From NCBI RefSeq assembly GCF_016786305.1, contig NZ_JADWYV010000015.1: DNA of 64,000 nt; one strand, given 5' to 3'. A program made the position numbers and the translations under genes. The stretch is from Pseudofrankia nepalensis. Its GTDB lineage: Bacteria > Actinomycetota > Actinomycetes > Frankiales > Frankiaceae. Positions within the stretch are counted from its first letter, which is position 1, and each line of letters opens with the position of its first letter. The notes under the pieces were generated by a model, which ran no database searches, had not been told where the DNA came from, and saw only the letters and a program-made list of their open reading frames with translations. This document shows positions 16,817-25,663 of this stretch, piece by piece.

Positions 16817-18456
16817 CGGTGGTCCCAGGGGTTGCCGTACTCGGTGAGGTCGGGCACCCAGCCGCCCGGACGAGAACCGCGCCGCCAGGCCCACCGAGCC
16901 CGGGGCCGCGTGGTGCGCCGCCGGCGCCGAGCCGGGACAGGGAGTGCGTCGATGTGGTCGAAGCCGCGCAGCCGCAAGAGTTCGACGAGTTCCTGCGTAA
17001 CGGTCGGCGCGGGCAGCGCGGGCGGGTCGCCGACCGGTTCGGCGGTGGGGATGCCGTAGCGGTCGACGGTGCGGCGGATCTCGTCGTCGTCGGGCCAGCA
17101 GGCCCGGACCCGGAGCGGTTCCGCGGCGCCGTCCTCGGTGACGTAGCCGGTTCCCTGCTGGCCGGTGGGGATGTCCTCGCAGCGGGCGCCCTTGTCGTGG
17201 GCGCCGTCGCCGAGGACGAGGTCGACCTGTTCGGCTTCCACCAGGCGCAGCGCGACCCGGACCGGGAACAGGTCCCGAAACGGGAGCGTCTCCTTGCGCG
17301 GGTCCTGCACCGCCGCGACCACGACCACCCCGGGCGCGCGGCCCTGGGAAAGCAGCAGCGGCAGCGACGCGGACAGCCGCCGCTTGAGATCCCTGTCAGT
17401 CACGTACGCGGTAAGTGCGGCGATCTCGTCGACGACCACGACAATCAGCGGTTCATCGCGGGTGGGCCGGTGTAGCCGGGCCACCCCGCGCAGCGCGTCT
17501 GCCCGTGCCCGCATCCGGCTGACGGCGTCGTCGAGCAGGTCCGCGATGGCCGGCAGGTCATAGGCGAACCGGGCAAACAGCGGCGATCCCGCGGCCAGTT
17601 CCATCCCGCCCTTGGGGTCGCACACCCACAGCTCGACGAGGCCATCCCGGACGGCCGGGCCGAGTTCACGGATCAGCGACCACAGCACCGACCCCTTACC
17701 CGACCCGGTGGCACCGGCGACCAGGACATGCGAGCCCCGCAGCGGCAGCAGCCACGGACGGCCGTCCTCGCGTCGACCGACGGCCAGGTTCTCGAGACCG
17801 CCGCCGGGGACATCCGGCCCGTCGACCGGGTATGGCGCCACCGGCTGGGCCAGCGGGTCGCGGCGGTAGAAGTCCACCCACACGAACCCGACCCGGCCCG
17901 AGCGAACCCGGCACGCCCGTGCCCGGTAGACGTGGCGCAGTGCCTCGGCCTGCTCCGCCCAGGTCTCCGGGGTGTGGCCGGGCAGGAGTTCGACCCACAG
18001 CGAGTCGAGCGTCCGCGAGGCCCGGATGGTGCGGATGCGCGGGAAGTACTCGTCGAACGTCACCTGCTCGGCGTTCGACGCCGGGATGCGGATCGCCAGG
18101 CCACAATGCACCGTCGCCGCCCGCCACCGCCGCCGATAGACGAAGGCGAGCCGGACCCGGCCCCACGCCCACCAGGCCGCCCGGTCAAACGAGCACCGAT
18201 GCACCAGCCGCCACACGACCGCGACCAGCACGACCACGCCCGCCAGCAGGCCGAAGCCGAGCAGACCCGTGGACCGGTAGAACGCCGTCCCGATGACCAG
18301 CGTCGCGACAGCGAACGGGTGGCGGACGGCCAGGCGTACGAGCCGGCCGAGCAGCCGGGCCACCAGGCCCACGACCAGCACCCACAAAGGGACCTGGATC
18401 TTGTCGTACCGCGCCGGCAGCGACGGAAGACGACGATCCCCGTTGATTCTCGGCAT
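16813..18456 (-). CDS. traSA: TraSA/TraB-like FtsK-SpoIIIE DNA translocase
   Basis: A 547-residue membrane-anchored motor that moves double-stranded DNA between hyphae in AICE conjugation. Hydrophobic segments lie near residues 21-40 and 47-83. The FtsK domain has Walker A GATGSGKGS (248-256) and Walker B LIVVVVDEIAAL with D343 and E344. A basic C-terminus (PARRRRRTTRPRARWAWRRG) may bind DNA. It is the first gene of a three-gene leftward run with rep and xis. The start at 18456 has only a weak purine-rich site (GGGTGG) upstream. Confidence 0.9.
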   Translation of the reverse strand: MPRINGDRRLPSLPARYDKIQVPLWVLVVGLVARLLGRLVRLAVRHPFAVATLVIGTAFYRSTGLLGFGLLAGVVVLVAVVWRLVHRCSFDRAAWWAWGRVRLAFVYRRRWRAATVHCGLAIRIPASNAEQVTFDEYFPRIRTIRASRTLDSLWVELLPGHTPETWAEQAEALRHVYRARACRVRSGRVGFVWVDFYRRDPLAQPVAPYPVDGPDVPGGGLENLAVGRREDGRPWLLPLRGSHVLVAGATGSGKGSVLWSLIRELGPAVRDGLVELWVCDPKGGMELAAGSPLFARFAYDLPAIADLLDDAVSRMRARADALRGVARLHRPTRDEPLIVVVVDEIAALTAYVTDRDLKRRLSASLPLLLSQGRAPGVVVVAAVQDPRKETLPFRDLFPVRVALRLVEAEQVDLVLGDGAHDKGARCEDIPTGQQGTGYVTEDGAAEPLRVRACWPDDDEIRRTVDRYGIPTAEPVGDPPALPAPTVTQELVELLRLRGFDHIDALPVPARRRRRTTRPRARWAWRRGSRPGGWVPDLTEYGNPWDHR

Positions 18457-18582
18457 GACAGACCACCCGTTTCACGGCACGGCAAAGCCAAGGGACAGAA
18501 AGGCTGGAAGAAAGAGCGGGCAGGTCCCGGAGCGCCAACCGCTATCCGGGCGACGCCCCGGGAAACCCGCGAGAAAACGCGC

Positions 18583-18942
18583 TCAGGCCGCGCGCAAGGC
18601 CCGGGAACGGCCCGCCGAACGCGGAGCCGAATCCGATGTGGACGCCGAGCCATCCGCCGTGGCGTAATCCGACGCCGAGCCGGCCGGGCCGTCCGTGGTG
18701 GTGGTGAACCTCTGGCAGTCCTCGGCGAACCGAGTGACCGCGTCCGCGAGTTCCCGCGCGAACCGCATCGCCGACGTGTCGAGGTCGGTCTTGGACATCA
18801 CGATCGTGACGGTGACGTCCCCGGTGGTCAGGGTCAGGATCGGGGAACGGTCCGGGTAGGTGTAGAGGTGGACCGACGCCCCACCGCACACCGCCAGATG
18901 AGCTGACAGCCGCGTCATCTCCGTTACTGGCCGCCTGCTCAC
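18583..18942 (-). CDS. Hypothetical protein coupled to the Pra-like gene
   Basis: A 119-residue protein from GTG 18942, which overlaps the stop of the Pra-like gene by GTGA; ATG 18918 is an alternative. It begins VSRRPVTEMTRLSAHLAVCGGASVHL, continues with beta-rich hydrophobic blocks (ILTLTTGDVTVTIVMS), and ends in a low-complexity Ser/Ala/Arg tail. No family is recognised. Position between pra and tra suggests an AICE-specific accessory role. Confidence 0.65.
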   Translation of the reverse strand: MSRRPVTEMTRLSAHLAVCGGASVHLYTYPDRSPILTLTTGDVTVTIVMSKTDLDTSAMRFARELADAVTRFAEDCQRFTTTTDGPAGSASDYATADGSASTSDSAPRSAGRSRALRAA

Positions 18943-19349
18943 GCCGCCGCCTGGCCGCGTCGCGTGGGCAGCGCCGAGACCGGCCGCAGGCCCGAGGCCC
19001 GCAGCGCGAACATCTGCTTCGGCCGTGCCCCGTTCGAGTCCACCCACGGAATCACCTGCAAGCCGACCAGCTCCACCGGCCGAAACGGCGTGCCCGGGAT
19101 CGGGTCCGGCGGGACCGGCGCGGTCTGAGCCGCGATCTTGACCTTCAGTTCCGCGGTCCGCGCGGTCGGGTCCGCGTCCATCACCCGTACCGCCCAGATC
19201 CGAAGGCCGGTCTCCTTGTCGAGCTCCTGCGGGTCCGGCGCGCCCGACCGCATCTTCTCGAAGTCGTTCGACGGCTCCACACCCAGCACGTAGGCACCGT
19301 TCGGGAACACATCCACGAACGCCACCGGAATCCTACGAGGAATCGCCAT
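18939..19349 (-). CDS. pra: Pra-like activator of AICE replication, integration and excision
   Basis: A 136-residue protein from ATG 19349, with GGAGGTG 5 bases upstream. It contains VAFVDVFPNGAYVLGVEPSNDFE and a beta-rich part with WAVRVMDADPTARTAELKVKIA. It resembles the 'plasmid replication, integration and excision activator' family, whose pSAM2 member Pra switches on the rep-xis-int operon. Here it lies upstream of tra-rep-xis with the same orientation and a 4-bp GTGA overlap with the next gene. Assignment is by resemblance of length, context and sequence pattern. Confidence 0.72.
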   Translation of the reverse strand: MAIPRRIPVAFVDVFPNGAYVLGVEPSNDFEKMRSGAPDPQELDKETGLRIWAVRVMDADPTARTAELKVKIAAQTAPVPPDPIPGTPFRPVELVGLQVIPWVDSNGARPKQMFALRASGLRPVSALPTRRGQAAA

Positions 19350-19440
19350 CGTTGCACCTCCACTACCCGCATCCGGGCCATCCGGACACTTCGGGGATGG
19401 GTCAACAATGCGCCGCTCGCCGAGCGCTCGCCAACCTGTT

Positions 19441-19503
19441 ATACGCCTGTGTATGACGTCAATGTATAAACCGCGATGTTGTTTGCTTCCACGCCAAACA
19501 TCG
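19441..19503. promoter_or_regulatory. AT-rich divergent promoter region with two inverted repeats
   Basis: Between the leftward pra gene (start 19349) and rightward XRE gene (start 19519). ATACGCCTGTGTAT (19441-19454) has ATAC/GTAT ends, and CGATGTT (19474-19480) pairs with AACATCG (19497-19503). The reverse strand has TTGACG and TATAAC. It is a good place for an XRE-type repressor to act on both genes; the binding protein is inferred. Confidence 0.5.
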
Positions 19504-19518
19504 ATTTTGCTTAGCAGC

Positions 19519-19908
19519 ATGGGGACGACGGACAGCACACCAGCCCGGCCACACACCGCCCACGGACCAGCCGACGGCGAGGAGTGGCCCGCGGTCGCCG
19601 ACGCGCTCAACCGGCGCATGGCCGCCCGCCGCATCGGACAGCAGGAGCTCGCCGACGTCTCTGGGGTGTCCGTATCCACCGTGCGCGCCATCCAGCGGGG
19701 CGCGACCCATCGCCGCGTCCAGAACGCCACCCTGACCGCGCTCTGCCGCGCCCTCGACTGGCCCGACGACCACCTGTTGCGCGTCTTGCTCGCCGAGCCG
19801 CCCGCCGACGCCCCCACGACGGCCGAGCTGACCGCGCAGATCCTCGCCGCCGTCCTGCGCATCGAGAGTCACGTCGAGGCCATCGCCCGCCACTTCACCC
19901 CGGCGTAG
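19519..19908 (+). CDS. XRE-family HTH regulator
   Basis: A 129-residue protein with an HTH_XRE domain at about residues 30-75 (RIGQQELADVSGVSVSTVRAIQRG) and a C-terminal helical region (TAELTAQILAAVLRIESHVEAIARHF) that may dimerise. ATG 19519 is used; longer in-frame starts lie in the AT-rich promoter region. It is divergent from pra, so it is a candidate repressor that takes the place of the GntR-type KorSA of pSAM2. No KorSA homologue is seen in the element. Confidence 0.8.
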   Translation: MGTTDSTPARPHTAHGPADGEEWPAVADALNRRMAARRIGQQELADVSGVSVSTVRAIQRGATHRRVQNATLTALCRALDWPDDHLLRVLLAEPPADAPTTAELTAQILAAVLRIESHVEAIARHFTPA

Positions 19909-19988
19909 GCGACCAGAAACGCCGAAAGGCCGGACCCGCGGACGTGTGCCCGCCAGGTCCGGCCCGTCAGCCGTTCGGAGTCGGTGCC

Positions 19989-20489
19989 CTACGACGCCAC
20001 CGGCGCGCCCTGCCAGCCGGGCCGTAGGACAGGCATCCCGGTCAGCGCGCGGCGCATCGCGGCGAGAGCGTCCGCCTGCCCGGCCGCGAACGCTGTCCGT
20101 TCCGCCGAGGTCATGAACCGCTCTCCAGGGGACAGCCCGTCAGGACCGGTCGGGCCGACGAGCATTCCGCCGTGTTCGACGACCTGGTCCACCAGCGTGC
20201 CGAGCAGCTCCCGCCGCGACGGTGCCTGTTCCGCCGGCCGGTAGACGAGCACCAGGTCCACATCGCCGAACGACTCAATGAACTCCAGCCCTGCCGGAAG
20301 CCGGGCGATCTGGTCGTACAGCTCCGCCAGGTCCGAACCCGACCCGACCACAAGTGCCCAGTCGTCGCCCGTCCATGGCGTGGCCGTGACGCCGGCCGAC
20401 GAGCCCCGCCGCCCGGACTGCTCGGTGTCCTCTGCCGACGGACCGGGCCCGCCGCCCTCTGCCGCGTCGTCCGCGAGGTCCTTCCCCAT
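19989..20489 (-). CDS. Hypothetical AICE protein, paralogue of the 14142 gene
   Basis: A 166-residue protein from ATG 20489 with GGAGGG upstream. Its N-terminal half is polar and low complexity; the middle (ATPWTGDDWALVV ... RLPAGLEFIESFGDVDLVLVYRP) resembles the product of 14142-14444, and the C-terminus adds a helical tail with MTSAERTAFAAGQADALAAM. It is antisense to the XRE gene that follows. Function is unknown. Confidence 0.7.
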   Translation of the reverse strand: MGKDLADDAAEGGGPGPSAEDTEQSGRRGSSAGVTATPWTGDDWALVVGSGSDLAELYDQIARLPAGLEFIESFGDVDLVLVYRPAEQAPSRRELLGTLVDQVVEHGGMLVGPTGPDGLSPGERFMTSAERTAFAAGQADALAAMRRALTGMPVLRPGWQGAPVAS

Positions 20490-20690
20490 CTGCCGCCCTC
20501 CGTTTTGCTCGCGCAGGTCAGACCCGCCACGTCGGGCGCCGTTGACCGCGTGACGGGGTTGGCCCAACCCTTTCCGCGATCGTCAGGCAGCGGAAAGAGC
20601 TACGGGCGTATACGAAGGGTGGCTACACTCCCGCATAGTGCCGCCACCGCTATGGCAGGGATATGCCGCCCGCACGGAAGGCCCGAGCAC

Positions 20691-22034
20691 ATGACCCCTC
20701 GCAGCTCCCACCCCGTCGCGCCCGCCGGTTTCTGGCAGCGCCCCGCCGTCGCGCAGGCCCTGGCCAGCCGAGACATCGGCGGCTTCCTCAAGCTCTACCA
20801 GCAGTGGACCGGCGCCACCCAGACCCAGATCGCCACCGCATGTGAGGTCCCCCAGTCGCACATCTCCCACATCATGCGGGGCAAGCGGCAGGTCACCAGC
20901 CTGGATATGTACGAGCGGTTCGCGCGCGGTCTGGACATTCCCCGCGCCCTGCTCGGACTCGCCGAGCCGGCCCCGACCGCTGAAACACCGGCCCTCGTCG
21001 AGCGCACCGGCCCGGACCGTCGAGCGGTTCTCGCGGTGACTGCCGCCACCGTCGTTCTCGCCGCCGATGACGAGTTGGACGAGGTCACCCGCCGCATGCA
21101 GCACTTCGCCGCGTCGAACGTCGACGACGCCGCGGTCGAGCAGCTCAACGTGAGCGTGGACCTGATCGGCTGCCGCTACGAGGGGTCCGACGCCGCGGCC
21201 GTCTACCCGACCGCGCTTCGTCAGCGCCGCTACGTGGCCGAGCTGATGAGCGGCCACCAGCACCCACGGTTCCGTGGCGAGCTGTATGTCGTTGCCGGAA
21301 AGCTGTCCGGCCTGCTCGGCTATCTCGCGTTCGACCTGGGCAACGAGGTCCTTGCCCGTGCCTACTGCAACGAGGCGATGAGCCTTGCCCAGGCCGCCGG
21401 CCACCGCGACCTTGCCGCCTGGGTGCGCGGCACCCAGAGCTTCATCGCCTACTACGCCGGCCGCTACAAGCAGGCACTCGACTACGCCCGCGACGGCCAG
21501 CGCCACGCCGCCGGAGGCCCCGCCTCCATCCGCCTGGCGATCAGCGGCGAGGCCCGCACGCTCGGCAAGCTCGGCGACCGACGCGGCGTGGACGATGCCG
21601 TGGACCGCGCCCTTGCTGCTCATGCCCAGGCCGACCACGTCGACCCGGTCGGCTACTTTCTGTCGTTCGAGCCGTTCGGCGCCGCTCGGCTTGCCGGAAA
21701 CGCCGCCAGCGCCTATCTCGCTTTGGGCGCTGTCGACCGCGTCCGCGAGTTCACCGATCAGGCCATCCCGGTCTTCGCCCGGTCGAACTCCGCCGCCAGT
21801 CACGCCCTGACGTTGGTTGACGCGAGCATGACCTACCTTGTCGGCCACGACATCGAGCCCGACCGGGCCGGCGCCCTGGTTTCCGAGGCCCTGACCGTCG
21901 GCTCCAGGCTCCGATCGCAGGTCGTGGCCCGCCGCGCGCAGGACTTCGTCACCGGCGCCGCCCCGTGGGCCGCCGTCCCCGAGATCGCCGAGGTAGCTGA
22001 CGCCGTCGCCGCGTGGCGTACCCCCGCCGCCTAA
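20691..22034 (+). CDS. XRE-TPR transcriptional regulator
   Basis: A 447-residue protein. An N-terminal HTH_XRE domain (about 33-80, TQTQIATACEVPQSHISHIMRGKRQ) is followed by a long all-helical region with TPR-like pairs (for example AYCNEAMSLAQAAGHRDLAAWVRG). It is a common actinobacterial regulator type; the signal it senses is unknown. ATG 20691 has GGAAGG 9 bases upstream. It is the first gene of a rightward pair with the 2H phosphoesterase, 25 bases apart, and may control that gene. A palindrome CGTATACG lies upstream at 20607-20614. Confidence 0.85.
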   Translation: MTPRSSHPVAPAGFWQRPAVAQALASRDIGGFLKLYQQWTGATQTQIATACEVPQSHISHIMRGKRQVTSLDMYERFARGLDIPRALLGLAEPAPTAETPALVERTGPDRRAVLAVTAATVVLAADDELDEVTRRMQHFAASNVDDAAVEQLNVSVDLIGCRYEGSDAAAVYPTALRQRRYVAELMSGHQHPRFRGELYVVAGKLSGLLGYLAFDLGNEVLARAYCNEAMSLAQAAGHRDLAAWVRGTQSFIAYYAGRYKQALDYARDGQRHAAGGPASIRLAISGEARTLGKLGDRRGVDDAVDRALAAHAQADHVDPVGYFLSFEPFGAARLAGNAASAYLALGAVDRVREFTDQAIPVFARSNSAASHALTLVDASMTYLVGHDIEPDRAGALVSEALTVGSRLRSQVVARRAQDFVTGAAPWAAVPEIAEVADAVAAWRTPAA

Positions 22035-22059
22035 CCGGGCCGGGTTCTAGCCTGGCGGA

Positions 22060-22737
22060 GTGCCGCACTCCCACGAGGACCAGGTCGACGCCGAGGACTG
22101 GGAAGCCTTCCAGCGCACGGACCGGATGGCCGACCACTGGTGGTGGCGCCCCGGCTGGCGCCCCGACCGCCACTACCTGACGTGGTACGTCGTCTTCGAC
22201 GACCAGGCACTGCGCGACCACGTTGCCGAGCATCAGAAGGCGTTGGCCGAGCTGGACTACCTCGACCCGGTCCCCGCGGACGGTATCCACATGACCGTCC
22301 AAGGCGTCGCGTTCGCCGACGAGTTGGACGCCGACACCGTCACTCGCATCGGCGCCCAAGCCGACGAGCGCACGGCCGACATCGAGCCGTTCACGCTGAC
22401 CGTCGGCCCGATCGCTGCCTATACCGGCGGCACCTTCCTCCGAGCGGCGCCGTGGCACCCGGTTGCCGAAGTCCGCGAGCGCCTCCGCGGAGCCATCGCC
22501 GCCGAGCTCGGCGCCGACCAGGTCCCCGCCGAACCGGCCCGCTTCAAGCCACACATCAGCGTCACCTACTGCAACGCCACCCCGGCGGCCACCGAGGTCA
22601 TCCGCAGGTTGACCGAACTCCGCCAGCTCCCACCAATCGAAGTCCCGGTCACCAGCGTCAGCCTGCTCGAACTCCGCCGCGACGGCCACGCCTACCGCTG
22701 GACCACCCACCACACGGTCACGTTCACCAGCACGTAG
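22060..22737 (+). CDS. 2H phosphoesterase / 2'-5' RNA ligase-like protein
   Basis: A 225-residue protein with both 2H superfamily signature motifs: IHMTVQG (H77) and PHISVTY (H165), each H-x-[ST]. This fold cleaves or joins 2',3'- or 2',5'-phosphodiester bonds in RNA or nucleotides; the substrate here is not inferable. The start is GTG 22060. It is 25 bases after the XRE-TPR gene in the same direction, probably cotranscribed. Such pairs in mobile elements are candidates for phage- or stress-related RNA processing. Confidence 0.85.
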   Translation: MPHSHEDQVDAEDWEAFQRTDRMADHWWWRPGWRPDRHYLTWYVVFDDQALRDHVAEHQKALAELDYLDPVPADGIHMTVQGVAFADELDADTVTRIGAQADERTADIEPFTLTVGPIAAYTGGTFLRAAPWHPVAEVRERLRGAIAAELGADQVPAEPARFKPHISVTYCNATPAATEVIRRLTELRQLPPIEVPVTSVSLLELRRDGHAYRWTTHHTVTFTST

Positions 22738-22820
22738 CCGCTACGCGTTGCCGCCGCTACAAGGCTGCTGCTACAAGGCTGCTGGCTGCCGAAACCGCCG
22801 ATTTAGGATCAAGGCGACCC

Positions 22821-22871
22821 GCGCCGCGCGGCGGCTGCGCGCGGCCCTGGCGGGCCGTGCTCGCCGGCGCG
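22821..22871 (+). repeat. 51-bp dispersed repeat, copy 1
   Basis: A 51-bp GC-rich unit that includes the hairpin CGGCCC-TGG-CGGGCCG. It is identical at 50 of 51 positions to 29532-29582. A diverged relative lies near 30590-30640. It ends 5 bases before the stop of the STAND gene. Confidence 0.85.
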
Positions 22872-22876
22872 TCGCG

Positions 22877-24148
22877 TCACAATTCCGATCCGCCCGTGGC
22901 AGCTGCGTCGCATGCGGCGAGATTGCCCCGAATCATCTGACAGTTGGGGTGGTCGGGGCCGTAGACGGCTTCGGCGACGGCCAGCGCCCGCTGGGCCAGC
23001 GGCAGCGCCTCCCCGACCCGACCCAGGGTGCGCAGCGCCCCCGCCAGATTGTTCAGGCGGCTAGCGACCTCCGGGTGGTCGGGGCCGTAGACGGTTTCGT
23101 CGATCGCCAGCGCCCGCCGGGCCAGCGGCAGCGCCTCCGCGCCCCGGCCCAGGTCTTGCAGCACCGCCGCCAGGCTGTTCAGGCCGGCGGCGACCTCCGG
23201 GTGGTCGGGGCCGTAGACGGCTTCGTCGATCGCCAGCGCCCGCCGGAACAGCGGCAGCGCCTCCCCGGCCCGGCCCAGGTCTTTCAGCACCGCCGCCAGG
23301 TTGTTCAGGGCGGTGGCGATGACGGGATGGTCGGGGCCGTAGACGGCTTCGGCGATCGCCAGCGCCCGCTGGGCCAGCGGCAGCGCCTGCCCGACCCGAC
23401 CCAGGGTGCGCAGCGCCCCCGCCAGATTGTTTAGGCCGGCGGCGACCTCCGGGTGGTCGGGGCCGTAGACGGCTTCGGCGATCGCCAGCGCCCGCTGGGC
23501 CAGCGGCAGTGCCTCTGCGGCCCGGCCCAGGTCTTGCAGCGCCACTGCCAGGTTGTTCAGGGCGGTGGCGATGACGGGATGGTCGGGGCCGTAGACGGCT
23601 TCGGCGATCGCCAGCGCCCGCCGGAACAGCGGCAGCGCCTCCCCGACCTGACCCAAGGTGCGCAGCGCCCCCGCCAGATTGTTTAGGCCGGCGGCGACCT
23701 CCGGGTGGTCGGGGCCGTAGACGGCTTCGTCGATGGCCAGCGCCCGCTGGGCCAGCGGCAGTGCCTCCCCGGCCCGACCTAGGGTGCGCAGCGCCACTGC
23801 CAGGTTGTTCAGGGCGGTGGCGATGACGGGATGGTCGGGGCCGTAGACGGCTTCGTCGATGGCCAGCGCCCGCTGGGCCAGCGGCAGCGCCTCCCCGGCC
23901 CGACCCAGGGTGCGCAGCGCCACTGCCAGGTTGTTCAGGTGGCTAGCGACCTCCGGGTGGTCGGGGCCGTAGACGGCTTCGTCGATCGCCAGCGCCCGCC
24001 GGACCAGCGGCAGCGCCTCCCCGGCCCGACCCAGATCTCGAAGCGCCCCCGCCAGATTGCTCAGGCCGGCGGTGACCTCGGGGTGGTCGGGGCCGTAAAC
24101 GGCTTCGTCGATCGCCAGCGCCCGCTGGAACAGCGGCAGCGCCTCGCC
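22877..24148 (-). repeat. 126-bp tandem repeats encoding near-identical TPRs
   Basis: About ten tandem copies of a 126-bp unit in the STAND gene. Copies differ by a few bases, mainly at the residues after ALPL (FQ, VR, AQ, FR) and near HPEV/HPVI, and share the sequence for AIDEAVYGPDHP or AIAEAVYGPDHP. The near-identity suggests recent expansion or gene conversion. Confidence 0.9.
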
Positions 24149-25663
24149 CGCCTGACCGTGGACCTGGAGGTAGGTTGCCGTCCGGTCGCACAACCAGGAC
24201 AGGTCACCGGCCGCTGCCGCAGGTTCCGAGCCCGCCGACGCAGCCGTACCCGCCGGGTCGTCCACGCGGGCCACCACCGCGCGGACATGCGGGAGCAGCA
24301 TCCCCCACCGAGGCCAGTTTTCCGGGGTGTTTTTGATCTCTCCGGGCAGGTCGGCACGCAGCAGTCCGAGCAGGACCGCCAGTGCCTGCGCCTGTCGGGC
24401 CTGGCCGGTCCGCCGCCGGGTTGCGGCCGCCACCAGCCGATGCACCACCACCGTGGACGCATCCCGACCAGCCAGGCTGTACCCGACCAGCGCCCCCACC
24501 GCCTCCAGCCACCCGACCCGATCCCCGGCCGCCACCGACAGCGGCCCCCCACCGAGCAGATTCGCCCGGCCCTCGAACAGATCCAACGGCACCGGCTCCG
24601 GCGCGCACAACGCCAGCAGTTCCAACAGCTCCACCGCGGCCGGGGAAACCGTCGCCAGACGCTCGGTAGACAGATCCCACAACGTCGCGACCGTCTCCCC
24701 AGCCCGCTCAGCGACCTCACCCAGACCGATCACGTCATCGAGCCGCACCGCCAACAGGTCGGCAAACTCGGCCAACGGCGTCCTCGTCTGCGCGCAGAAC
24801 GCCGCCGCCTGCTCCACCGCCAAAGCCAAATCCCCCAGCAGCCCCGCTACCCGATCGGCCACCTGCGGATCGACCGACACACCACGGCCCGCCAGCAGCG
24901 CCACCGACTCCGACCGCGCTAGCGTCGGAACCTCGACCGTCGCACCGAGGCCATCCCAACCCGCACGCCGCGACGTCACCAGCACCCGGCCACGACCATC
25001 CGCCGGGCGAAACGGCGCCACCGCGGCGAGTTCCTCGGCGTTGTCGAACACCAACAGCCACCGCCGTCCCCGACGCCGAAGCTCAGCCACCACCGCCGCC
25101 GGCTCCGCCCCCACCGCCAGGCCCAACGCCTCACCCAACGCGCCGAGCTGCTCGGGCACCTGGTCCACCTGCTCGGCCGACACCCACCACACCACGTCGA
25201 ACGCCTCGCCATGCCGCCAGGCGTACTCCACCGCCAACGCCGTCTTCCCGACGCCACCCATCCCAGCCAGCGCCACCACCGACACCACCGAGCCCGCCGC
25301 CAACTTGCCCGCCAACTCCGACAGCTGATCCTCACGGCCCACGAACCGCGCCAGGCGTGGCGGCACGTTCCACACCGCCGGCCCCGGCCGTCCCTCGTCC
25401 TCAGCAGCAGCGGCAAAGATCGGGTTAGCGGGGAACTCCCGCCGAGCGGCTTCCAACAACAAAAGCCGGCCACTCCTGACCTTGCCCGCCGCGAGCAACC
25501 GCGAGACCTCCCACCACCAGTCGACGGCCGACAGCCCGTTCGCCCAGCCCGGCTGACTCCGCCGCCGCCAGCCGACCGAGGCCAACAGCCCACCGGCCGG
25601 CAGCGCATCCGGGTACATCTCAGCGAACGCCAACACCTCCGCGGCCGACAGACCGTCCGCCAC
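22877..25663 (-). CDS. STAND (NB-ARC) ATPase with N-terminal effector-associated-type domain and TPR array
   Basis: A 928-residue STAND protein. The N-terminal about 84 residues (AEVLAFAEMYPDALPAGGLL, then AVDWWWEVSRLLAAGKV) look like an effector-associated adaptor domain that recruits a partner. The NB-ARC has Walker A GMGGVGKT (about 124-131) and the sensor LLVFDN. A helical arm is followed by nine full and one partial 42-residue TPRs of the form GEALPLxQRALAIDEAVYGPDHPEV. The GTG at 25663 is preceded by GGGGGGTGG. Such proteins sense ligands through TPRs and activate an effector on oligomerisation. No effector domain is fused, so the partner is encoded elsewhere or is unknown. Confidence 0.88.
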   Translation of the reverse strand: MADGLSAAEVLAFAEMYPDALPAGGLLASVGWRRRSQPGWANGLSAVDWWWEVSRLLAAGKVRSGRLLLLEAARREFPANPIFAAAAEDEGRPGPAVWNVPPRLARFVGREDQLSELAGKLAAGSVVSVVALAGMGGVGKTALAVEYAWRHGEAFDVVWWVSAEQVDQVPEQLGALGEALGLAVGAEPAAVVAELRRRGRRWLLVFDNAEELAAVAPFRPADGRGRVLVTSRRAGWDGLGATVEVPTLARSESVALLAGRGVSVDPQVADRVAGLLGDLALAVEQAAAFCAQTRTPLAEFADLLAVRLDDVIGLGEVAERAGETVATLWDLSTERLATVSPAAVELLELLALCAPEPVPLDLFEGRANLLGGGPLSVAAGDRVGWLEAVGALVGYSLAGRDASTVVVHRLVAAATRRRTGQARQAQALAVLLGLLRADLPGEIKNTPENWPRWGMLLPHVRAVVARVDDPAGTAASAGSEPAAAAGDLSWLCDRTATYLQVHGQAGEALPLFQRALAIDEAVYGPDHPEVTAGLSNLAGALRDLGRAGEALPLVRRALAIDEAVYGPDHPEVASHLNNLAVALRTLGRAGEALPLAQRALAIDEAVYGPDHPVIATALNNLAVALRTLGRAGEALPLAQRALAIDEAVYGPDHPEVAAGLNNLAGALRTLGQVGEALPLFRRALAIAEAVYGPDHPVIATALNNLAVALQDLGRAAEALPLAQRALAIAEAVYGPDHPEVAAGLNNLAGALRTLGRVGQALPLAQRALAIAEAVYGPDHPVIATALNNLAAVLKDLGRAGEALPLFRRALAIDEAVYGPDHPEVAAGLNSLAAVLQDLGRGAEALPLARRALAIDETVYGPDHPEVASRLNNLAGALRTLGRVGEALPLAQRALAVAEAVYGPDHPNCQMIRGNLAACDAAATGGSEL

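Noticed and set aside
22877..24148. CRISPR-like array
   Set aside because: The regular 126-bp units are an in-frame TPR coding repeat without spacers of unique sequence.
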